From the NCBI GenBank assembly GCA_013298485.1, contig JAAFHS010000072.1:2824-8787 (forward strand): DNA of 5,964 nt, given 5' to 3'. How positions within the stretch are numbered: the stretch's first letter is position 1; every line of letters begins with the position of its first letter. This stretch comes from Rhodobacterales bacterium (GTDB taxonomy: Bacteria; Pseudomonadota; Alphaproteobacteria; Rhodobacterales; Rhodobacteraceae). Below the pieces are notes generated by a model that was given only the letters and a program-made list of their open reading frames with translations, was not told the origin of the DNA and searched no databases. The translations under genes were made by a program, and so were the position numbers. Of this stretch, positions 1 through 5,193 are shown in pieces.

Positions 1-55
1 CATATGACAAAAAACAGTAATTTGTAAAAATGCGGGACGGCGTGACGAGGCGGTT

Positions 56-127
56 ATGCAGCCCCACGGGCTGCCATATCCCTACGACCTTGCGGCCCTT
101 GCTGCGGTATTGGCCGCGATCCTTTGA
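56..127 (+). other. Short hydrophobic reading frame, possible 3' gene remnant
   Basis: From the ATG at 56 the frame reads 23 codons ending at a TGA (125-127). The peptide is strongly hydrophobic towards its end (PYDLAALAAVLAAIL), like the last membrane helix of a transporter. After the TGA the same frame stays hydrophobic (LIAHVGLLPVLAL) as far as about 166. This could be a worn fragment of a membrane-protein gene with an in-frame stop, or chance in GC-rich DNA. I cannot assign a family, and no ribosome binding site stands out before the ATG. Confidence 0.15.
58..74. repeat. Short perfect GC-rich hairpin
   Basis: GCAGCCC (58-64) and GGGCTGC (68-74) are perfect reverse complements separated by CAC, giving a 7-bp stem with a 3-base loop. 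No T-run follows on either strand, so it is not a typical intrinsic terminator. It could help end leftward transcription coming from the GcvT remnant at 170-381, or be incidental. Confidence 0.35.
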
Positions 128-169
128 CTTATTGCCCATGTGGGCTTGCTTCCCGTGTTGGCTTTGCGG

Positions 170-381
170 TCAGATCTTTTTTGCATCGTCCTGTAACGGG
201 AGCACGCTCACCGAAGGCAGGCGTTTCTGCTGTCCGTTGAGCTTGCCCAGTCCCAGCGCCGTCGCGACATAGGCCTGCGCCATATCAATACGCGCCAGCG
301 CAATCGTTTTGCCAAGGATGGGCAACACGACGCCGAGCTGTGACCGTCCGGCCCGATCTGGAAAAGCCACGCCCCAGCACC
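170..381 (-). pseudogene. Frameshifted C-terminal remnant of a GcvT-domain (folate-binding) protein
   Basis: The minus strand from about 334 down to the TGA at 170-172 reads GVVLPILGKTIALARID, followed by a segment containing LGLGKLNGQQKRLP and a last part ending DDAKKI. This is the pattern of the GcvT C-terminal barrel: VTSG, then LGK-IALA-V, then LEVG-L-G-KRLP, then a YDP-K-R-like tail. The upstream part, AWLFQIGPDG followed by HSS, lies in a different frame. One missing base near 334-336 would join HSS to GVV and recreate a VTSG-like sequence. Nothing upstream supplies the remaining roughly 300 residues of a T-protein, and the region runs into the promoter area of the transporter. It is therefore most likely the decayed 3' end of an aminomethyltransferase or of a GcvT-fused demethylase/dehydrogenase. 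It is not a copy of the dmmD tail, whose sequence differs. The match is from memory of the family, without an alignment. Confidence 0.45.
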
Positions 382-501
382 CGACGCAGTCTGCCGTTCC
401 AACCTGTGGTGACGTTGCAGGTCGCGCGCTGTCGGGATAGGGCGTCGCCGAGCGGTCATGCGGAGATAAGGGCTGTCGGGCATGGCGCTTCCTTGCAGGC
501 T

Positions 502-539
502 GTTTTAATGAAGTTAAAACTTGTTCATTCATAAGAATG
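502..539. promoter_or_regulatory. Cluster of AT-rich inverted repeats, candidate operator/promoter of the transporter gene
   Basis: In this otherwise GC-rich window three small dyads crowd together. GTTTTAA (502-508) and TTAAAAC (514-520) form a perfect 7-bp inverted repeat around a 5-base centre. AAGTT (511-515) and AACTT (518-522) form a second one overlapping it. CATTC (526-530) and GAATG (535-539) form a third. The cluster sits 50-87 bases before the ATG of the EamA transporter, where an operator or core promoter would be expected. Its size and symmetry would suit a dimeric repressor, but the binding protein is unknown. I see no convincing pair of -35/-10 boxes; CATAAG at 530-535 is a weak -10 candidate. 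Confidence 0.4.
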
Positions 540-588
540 GCGGGGAGAGAAATTTGGCACAAGCGGCGCGTGCGGGGGGCGGACAGAT

Positions 589-1449
589 ATGCTGGCCCTG
601 AGCCTGGGTCTGACGGCGGCCCTGATCTGGGCCGTCCATGACCTTCTGGCGCGCAAGCTGTCGCAGGGTGCTGCCATCGTGCCGATGGTCCTGCTGGTCC
701 TGGCCAGCGGCAGCCTGGTATTGCTGGCACCGGCCCTCATCCTTGGGACATGGGCAGAGCTATCCATCCGGGCGGTGCTGTTATCCTGTACTGCAGGCCT
801 CGCCTTTGCTGTTGCCATCGGCACCCTTTACCGGGCCTTCAGCATGGCCCCGGCCCGTATCGTGTCGCCCATCATCGGGGCCTATCCGATGATCTCGCTG
901 GCGCTGGCCGTGGCACAAGGCCGTGCTGTAACCCCTGCCGACTGGCTGGCCGTGGCCGCGGTTGTCGCAGGCATCGCCATGGTTTCACTGACCGCGGGTG
1001 ACGATGCCGCAGCGGGCCACGCACCCATGTGGCACCTGCCCGCCATGGGCTGGTCGTTTCTGAGTGCCTGCGCCTTTGCCGGAACCTTTGCCATCGGCCA
1101 GGAGGCGGCACGTCAGGCGTCGGAACTGCCCACGATCCTGATCACGCGGCTGACGGCTGTCCTTGTCATGGGCGGGCTGTTTGTCTGGACCCGGTCTTCG
1201 CTATCCTCCCTGCACGGGCAGTGGCGGATCGTCGCCCTGATGGGGGCGATGGATGCGGTGGCTTTGTCGCTGGTCACGGCCTCGGGTGGTTTGCCGCAGG
1301 CCGAATATGCGGCTGTCAGCGCGTCGCTGTTCGGGGTCGGCACGATCCTTCTGGCCGCCTATTTCCTGAACGAAAAGCTACGCCCGCTGCAATGGGCGGG
1401 CGTGATCACGGTGTTCGGCGGGATTGCCGCCCTGTCACTGCAGGGCTGA
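589..1449 (+). CDS. EamA/DMT-superfamily membrane transporter (10 predicted helices)
   Basis: A 286-residue inner-membrane protein of the drug/metabolite transporter (DMT, EamA) superfamily, whose members move small metabolites such as amino acids and amines across the membrane. The length is typical. Ten hydrophobic segments lie roughly at residues 1-18, 31-51, 62-80, 86-108, 116-136, 148-170, 183-200, 212-232, 239-260 and 266-284, arranged as two five-helix EamA repeats. The stretch YRAFSMAPARIVSPIIGAYP (81-100) after helix 3, and the ending of repeat two (AAYFLNEKLRPLQWAGVITV), are family signatures. The ATG at 589 is preceded by a G-rich stretch (573-583), a mediocre ribosome binding site, and the protein begins directly with helix 1 as expected. 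Substrate is unknown. The gene converges on the dmm operon and has its own candidate control region at 502-539, so co-regulation with dmm is not shown. Confidence 0.88.
   Translation: MLALSLGLTAALIWAVHDLLARKLSQGAAIVPMVLLVLASGSLVLLAPALILGTWAELSIRAVLLSCTAGLAFAVAIGTLYRAFSMAPARIVSPIIGAYPMISLALAVAQGRAVTPADWLAVAAVVAGIAMVSLTAGDDAAAGHAPMWHLPAMGWSFLSACAFAGTFAIGQEAARQASELPTILITRLTAVLVMGGLFVWTRSSLSSLHGQWRIVALMGAMDAVALSLVTASGGLPQAEYAAVSASLFGVGTILLAAYFLNEKLRPLQWAGVITVFGGIAALSLQG
1429..1446. terminator. Possible bidirectional hairpin at the convergent gene ends
   Basis: GCCCTG (1429-1434) and CAGGGC (1441-1446) form a 6-bp stem with a 6-base loop, overlapping the last codons of the transporter and starting 7 bases beyond the stop codon of the convergent regulator. 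No T-run follows on either side, so it would be a weak terminator at best. It is listed because nothing else separates the two convergent transcripts. Confidence 0.22.
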
Positions 1450-1452
1450 CGC

Positions 1453-2460
1453 CTATTCCGCCGCCGGGGTTTTCAGTGCGGCCGCATCCGGCAAACCCGA
1501 CAAGAGCCGTCTTTCATGCTTTGGGCTGACCCCGAACAGTTCCGTGTATTGCCGGGCCATCGGGGCCTGCGTCAGGTACCCGACCGATGCCGCGATCTCA
1601 CGCAAGGGATCGTTGGAATAAAGCACCCGCTGGCGCGCCTTTGACAGCCTGAGGTGACGGTAATAGCGCAAGGGGCTTTGCCCGGTTTCCCGTTTGAACA
1701 ACCGCTCGAAATGGCGGCCCGACATGTCCACAGCCGCGGCCACATCGGGGATGCGCAGCGGGTCTTCGATATGGCTTTCAAACAGGCGGATCGCGTCGCG
1801 GATTACAGTGGGCAGCCGGTCAGCGGTGGTAGCGGTGCGTGCGACGGGCACCTTCTGGCGCGCATCTTCGTCACGGACAAACGGGTGCTGAAACCAGCAG
1901 GCGACCTCGGTCATGCAGTGACGACCAAGGCGTTCCTCGATCAGCCGCAGCATCAGGTCGAACACCGCCCCGGCGCCCGAGGCCGTGATCCGCCGCTTTT
2001 CGCGCAGGATCACCGCCTCACTGGCCTCGACCCTGGGAAACTCCGCCTTGAAGGCCGCTTCATAGCACCAATGCACCGAACAGTGCCGCCCCTCCATCAG
2101 CCCCGCCCGCGCCAGGGGAAAGATACCACCTGAAAACGCGCCCAGCACCACGCCCGTCCGGTCCAGCCTGCGCAGCCGGGCCGACCCGGACCGCGCATCC
2201 GCAAACTGGCCCGTGGGGGGCGACAGAAGATAAAGATGATCGAGGTCACCGCAGTCCGCCAGCATCACATCCGGCTCGAACCGCACTTCGGCCGATGACC
2301 GCACCGGCGCGGGGCTTTCGGCCACAAGGCACCATGCGAAGGCCCGGCGGCCTGTGATTTCATTTGCCGCCCTCAGCGGCTCAATGGCAGAGGTCAGGCA
2401 GGCCATCGGAAAGCCCGGAAACATCAGGAAGCCAAGGCGCAGCGGGGCATCGTCCGTCAT
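1453..2460 (-). CDS. GlxA-family transcriptional regulator (DJ-1/PfpI domain + AraC HTH), likely regulator of the dmm operon
   Basis: A 335-residue regulator. Residues about 8-180 form a DJ-1/PfpI (class I glutamine amidotransferase-like) sensing domain, with SAIEPLRAAN at 24-33 and LARAGLMEGR at 116-125. Residues about 218-318 form an AraC-type double helix-turn-helix, with IPDVAAAVDMSGRHFERLFK (237-256), GQSPLRYYRHLRL and IAASVGYLTQAPMARQY. The SAIEPLR-AN pattern is that of the GbdR/CdhR/ArgR type of GlxA regulators, which sense betaines, carnitine or arginine. The position usually held by cysteine in the CtG motif is Ser110 (SGGIFPLA), which suits ligand sensing rather than catalysis. I chose the ATG at 2460 because the domain begins right after it and it lies 7 bases beyond the dmmC stop, with GAGG 12 bases ahead. 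A longer in-frame start at 2577 would overlap dmmC by 110 bases and add a non-family leader. Its place as last gene of the operon suggests, but does not prove, that it controls methylated-amine use. Confidence 0.85.
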   Translation of the reverse strand: MTDDAPLRLGFLMFPGFPMACLTSAIEPLRAANEITGRRAFAWCLVAESPAPVRSSAEVRFEPDVMLADCGDLDHLYLLSPPTGQFADARSGSARLRRLDRTGVVLGAFSGGIFPLARAGLMEGRHCSVHWCYEAAFKAEFPRVEASEAVILREKRRITASGAGAVFDLMLRLIEERLGRHCMTEVACWFQHPFVRDEDARQKVPVARTATTADRLPTVIRDAIRLFESHIEDPLRIPDVAAAVDMSGRHFERLFKRETGQSPLRYYRHLRLSKARQRVLYSNDPLREIAASVGYLTQAPMARQYTELFGVSPKHERRLLSGLPDAAALKTPAAE

Positions 2461-2467
2461 CTGCGGA

Positions 2468-3538
2468 TCAATCCTCGGGCCAGAAACCGGGGGATGTTGG
2501 CGCGCCATCATCATATCCGGCAAGCCAGGCCACCATGGCATCACGGTTGCGCAGAAACCCTTTGTAGGCCGCCACATCCGGGTTGATATCGCGGATCACG
2601 CGGTGCAGGCGGCGGCCCCATTTCGGGATCGTGACCAGTTCTTCGAAACGGCCCAGATAGCAGCGGATCGAAAACGCGATCGCATTCGACCGTGGCAGCC
2701 GGAACAGCGCCTGCAACTCGACCCGCAAATGCTGTTTCTGCCCCAGGTTTTCCGGCGTCAGCGAGGTTTTGGTCGGCCCCCAGACCGGGTAAGTCTCGGG
2801 TGCCGTGTCCAAGAGCGGGTTCACCGTCATGGTCCAGTTGAACCGCCGCACCGGTGCGCCATGCTGCAGCTTCAGCAGGAACTTCAGCGCGCGGTCGAAG
2901 ATGCCCTTTTCATGCGCCAAGGGCACCGGGGCGTGCCATTCCATGAAACTCATCCCGATATCGAAATCCAATGACCAGTCGGCTTGGCTGGTCACCATGC
3001 CTGCATCCATCCACAGATCATTGTCGCGTTCATCCTGCAGGGTGAAATCCCCCTGGGTCTGGCGCGTGATGTATTCGAACGGGCCATAGGGCAGCGTGCT
3101 GTCATCAAGGAAGGTAAAGTGATGGTCAATGCCCAAAGGCCGATTGATCCAATGCCAACGGTTGCCATCCTTGGTCAGCGTAAACCACTGCGGATAATCG
3201 CGCGCCTTGGCCTCCATGATCAACTCCAGCAGGTCCCACCCCGCCAGCGTCATATGCGGGAGGGACTGGCAGCGCAGCGGATCAGAGGCCAGCACCTTGG
3301 CCCGGTCGATCATTTCCGACACGTAGTGTTCATCCACATCGAACGCATGTTCAAAGACCGATCCTTTGCGCCCCGGCACATGCGGCTCCATGTTGACCGA
3401 ATACATGTAGTCGTCGCGGTCAAACGGGAACGGAAACCGACGGATACCTGCGGGCGAGTTGGCATAGGTGAAATCGTCGCGAAACGTCTCATTGCGGAAG
3501 TAATCGTTAAAGGCGCCGAGGTTGAAATCGAGGCTCAT
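2468..3538 (-). CDS. dmmC: Dimethylamine monooxygenase heme subunit (DUF3445, heme-dependent oxidative N-demethylase)
   Basis: A 356-residue DUF3445 protein, the catalytic component of dimethylamine monooxygenase. With NAD(P)H and oxygen the complex converts dimethylamine to monomethylamine and formaldehyde. Work on the Pseudomonas mendocina homologue (HODM) showed a PAS-like fold that binds heme. Family features here are the acidic/aromatic middle part (SLDFDIGMSFMEWHAPVP, 189-206), RRFNWTMTVNPLL (231-243), and the conserved core LRVELQALFRLPRSNAIAFS (271-290) with IRCYL after it. I cannot name the heme ligand with certainty from sequence alone. There is no signal peptide, so it should act in the cytoplasm. 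The ATG at 3538 has an excellent AGGAG site 6 bases upstream and lies 9 bases after the dmmB stop, showing translational linkage. The letter C follows the published gene order dmmDABC as I remember it. Confidence 0.9.
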   Translation of the reverse strand: MSLDFNLGAFNDYFRNETFRDDFTYANSPAGIRRFPFPFDRDDYMYSVNMEPHVPGRKGSVFEHAFDVDEHYVSEMIDRAKVLASDPLRCQSLPHMTLAGWDLLELIMEAKARDYPQWFTLTKDGNRWHWINRPLGIDHHFTFLDDSTLPYGPFEYITRQTQGDFTLQDERDNDLWMDAGMVTSQADWSLDFDIGMSFMEWHAPVPLAHEKGIFDRALKFLLKLQHGAPVRRFNWTMTVNPLLDTAPETYPVWGPTKTSLTPENLGQKQHLRVELQALFRLPRSNAIAFSIRCYLGRFEELVTIPKWGRRLHRVIRDINPDVAAYKGFLRNRDAMVAWLAGYDDGAPTSPGFWPED

Positions 3539-3547
3539 GGTCCGCTC

Positions 3548-4510
3548 CTATCGGTCGATGGTCAGGGACTTGCCCTCAAAACGTGAAACGCAAGGCATGA
3601 TCTTGCGGCCTGCGGCATGCTCGTCCGCCGTCAGCCAGTGGTCGCGGTGCAGGATCGCCCCATCGCAGGCGATGACGTTCGTCTCGCATTGCCCGCAGGC
3701 CCCCCCGCGACACAGATAGGGCGCATCCACGCCGGCCGCCTCCATCGCCTCCAGCAGCGACTGGTTTGTGCCGACAGTGATGGTCTTTCCCGTGGCCGCC
3801 AGGTCCACCTGAAACGGCATGCCCGTACCCGGGGCCAGGAATTCTTCGTGGTGCAGCGCCTTTTCCGGCCAGCCGAGGCTAGTGGCCGTCGACAGGACCC
3901 AGGCGATCATCCCCTTTGGCCCGCAGACGTAAAGATGCGTGCCGATGGGCTGCATCGACAGCACGCGGGCAAGGTCGATCACCTGCCCCTGATCGTCGAA
4001 ATAGCAATGCACCTGCGCCGGATGCGCCGCTGTCAGCCGATCCATATAGGCACCCAGCGCCTGCGACCGCGCCGCATAATGCAGCTCGAACCTGCCACCG
4101 AAATGCGTCAGCTGGGCGATCTGCGCCAGAAACGGCGTGATCCCGATCCCGCCTGCGATCATCAGATGCTTGCGTGCGCGGGTGTCCAGCGGGAACAGAT
4201 TGACGGGATAGCTGATCTCCATCTGCAGGCCCGGCGTGACATGCCGGTGCATGAACAGCGACCCGCCCCGCCCCGCATCATCGCGGCGGACCGAGATTTC
4301 GTAAGCAGACCGATCCTCAGGATCCGACATCAGCGAATAGGGGTTCAGGCGGCGGACGCCATCATCATCCATTTCGACCACAGTATGCGCGCCACCCGAA
4401 AACGCGGGCATCGGGCTGCCGTCAAGGCTGACAAAGCGGAACCGCTTGATCATGTCGTTGACATTGACAACCTCGGCCACGCGGACCTTGAGTTTGGCCC
4501 CGCCGCTCAT
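3548..4510 (-). CDS. dmmB: Dimethylamine monooxygenase reductase subunit (FMN, NAD(P)H, [2Fe-2S])
   Basis: A 320-residue reductase of the phthalate dioxygenase reductase type, carrying electrons from NAD(P)H to the heme subunit. Domain order is flavin, nucleotide, ferredoxin. The flavin domain covers about 1-105, with the flavin-binding RLNPYS (54-59) and GRGGSLFMH (80-88). The NAD(P)H lobe covers about 112-225, with IAGGIGITP (118-126) and YVCGPKG (194-200). The C-terminal plant-type ferredoxin domain (about 233-320) has all four cluster ligands, Cys267, Cys272, Cys275 (CRGGACGQC) and Cys307. The NPYS variant followed by LMSDP resembles FMN-using members, so FMN is more likely than FAD, but this is an inference. 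The start ATG at 4510 overlaps the dmmA stop as ATGA and has GAGG 5 bases upstream, so the two genes are translationally coupled. Length and motifs look intact. Confidence 0.93.
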   Translation of the reverse strand: MSGGAKLKVRVAEVVNVNDMIKRFRFVSLDGSPMPAFSGGAHTVVEMDDDGVRRLNPYSLMSDPEDRSAYEISVRRDDAGRGGSLFMHRHVTPGLQMEISYPVNLFPLDTRARKHLMIAGGIGITPFLAQIAQLTHFGGRFELHYAARSQALGAYMDRLTAAHPAQVHCYFDDQGQVIDLARVLSMQPIGTHLYVCGPKGMIAWVLSTATSLGWPEKALHHEEFLAPGTGMPFQVDLAATGKTITVGTNQSLLEAMEAAGVDAPYLCRGGACGQCETNVIACDGAILHRDHWLTADEHAAGRKIMPCVSRFEGKSLTIDR

Positions 4511-5124
4511 GTGAACCTCACCACCGGGGGCGGGACCTGGCCAGGGTCTTCGGCATCAATGTTCACACCCTGAAAGGCCGCGATCCGGCGCGAATAGTGA
4601 TCGCGCACGAACAGGCTCAACCCGCAATGGCTGCAGACAAAGGGATCGGTTGCCACGTTTTCGGTGATGCCCTTGCAATGCACGCATTGCACGCGGCGCA
4701 CCGTTGATCCGCGATGTTCCTTCTGGATATCGTGATGGGGAAAGCCCGTCGCCATGATGTCCCGTTCCGCCTGCCCGATCAGGCCTTCGGTCCCTGCAAG
4801 ATAGAACTGCGTCCCCATATGCGCATCCGACAGAACCCGCGTCAGACGCGGAAGCAGCGTGGGGATCGTCGGCGCGCGATAGCATTGCTTTGCACCCAAA
4901 GCCGCCAGCATTGCGGTCTGGTCCGTGCCGTTCGGACCCGGCGTATAGATGATGTGCATCGCCGCCAGCATCCCCGCACGGTCCGCCGCTTTCGCCAGCA
5001 TGTCGGTCACCGCCCCGGCACCTTCGCCGTCGGCCACCACCAGATGCACGGCCCCCGGCCGGGGTTCGAGCACGCCATAAACCGGGCGGCTTTTGATCGC
5101 AGGGGGAAAGGCGGTCTTGCTCAT
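4507..5124 (-). CDS. dmmA: Dimethylamine monooxygenase subunit DmmA (degenerate reductase lobe + Cys4 module)
   Basis: A 205-residue protein matching the DmmA family, a subunit required with DmmB and DmmC for dimethylamine monooxygenase activity; its exact role is not known to me. Residues about 28-136 resemble the NAD-binding lobe of ferredoxin reductases (LVVADGEGAG at 28-37, GTQFYLAGTEGLIGQA at 104-119) but lack the usual CGP motif. A Cys4 module follows, Cys147/Cys150 (CVHC) and Cys164/Cys167 (CSHC), a zinc-ribbon or rubredoxin-like metal site, then a conserved-looking tail (LFVRDHYSRRIAAFQGVNID). I chose the ATG at 5124 because GGGGA lies 6 bases upstream. An in-frame ATG at 5181 would add 19 residues (VVHGAAVSGGDIRG) with no good ribosome site. 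The 3' end overlaps dmmB by 4 bases. The start is less sure than the identity. Confidence 0.85.
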   Translation of the reverse strand: MSKTAFPPAIKSRPVYGVLEPRPGAVHLVVADGEGAGAVTDMLAKAADRAGMLAAMHIIYTPGPNGTDQTAMLAALGAKQCYRAPTIPTLLPRLTRVLSDAHMGTQFYLAGTEGLIGQAERDIMATGFPHHDIQKEHRGSTVRRVQCVHCKGITENVATDPFVCSHCGLSLFVRDHYSRRIAAFQGVNIDAEDPGQVPPPVVRFT

Positions 5125-5193
5125 CTGTCGTCCCCGGATATCTCCGCCCGACACCGCTGCCCCATGCACGACGCGTCCCATGGCATGGCCAGC
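5114..5193 (-). other. dmmD-dmmA junction with ribosome binding site deciding the dmmA start
   Basis: Between the dmmD stop (5194-5196) and the preferred dmmA ATG (5122-5124) lie 69 bases, by far the longest gap in this operon, where the other junctions are -4, 9 and 7 bases. Read on the minus strand it contains GGAG and then GGGGA 6 bases before the ATG. I see no terminator or clear promoter in it. If dmmA instead starts at 5181 the gap shrinks to 12 bases, which would match the other junctions but with a poor ribosome site. Confidence 0.4.

Noticed and set aside
134..145. GCCC-ATGT-GGGC small hairpin
   Set aside because: A 4-bp stem with no T-run is too weak to call a terminator.
30..272. 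80-codon plus-strand open frame at the left edge
   Set aside because: Cys/Pro/Arg-rich composition, no ribosome site, and overlap with the GcvT remnant on the other strand.
170..730. 186-codon minus-strand open frame running into the transporter gene
   Set aside because: Only its last part (about 170-334) is GcvT-like; the rest is antisense to the transporter and its upstream region and has no family pattern, so it was treated as a pseudogene remnant.
1654..2133. Plus-strand open frame of 159 codons opposite the regulator
   Set aside because: Antisense shadow of the AraC/DJ-1 gene, with no recognisable motif.
1453..2577. Longer version of the regulator starting at 2577
   Set aside because: It would overlap the end of dmmC by 110 bases, and its first 39 residues do not look like the family; the ATG at 2460 places the DJ-1 domain at the N-terminus as usual.
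3617..4573. Long plus-strand open frame of 318 codons opposite dmmB
   Set aside because: It is antisense to a gene with full flavin, NAD and [2Fe-2S] motifs; its peptide is rich in Arg/His/Gln without any domain, as expected from the complement of GC-rich codons.
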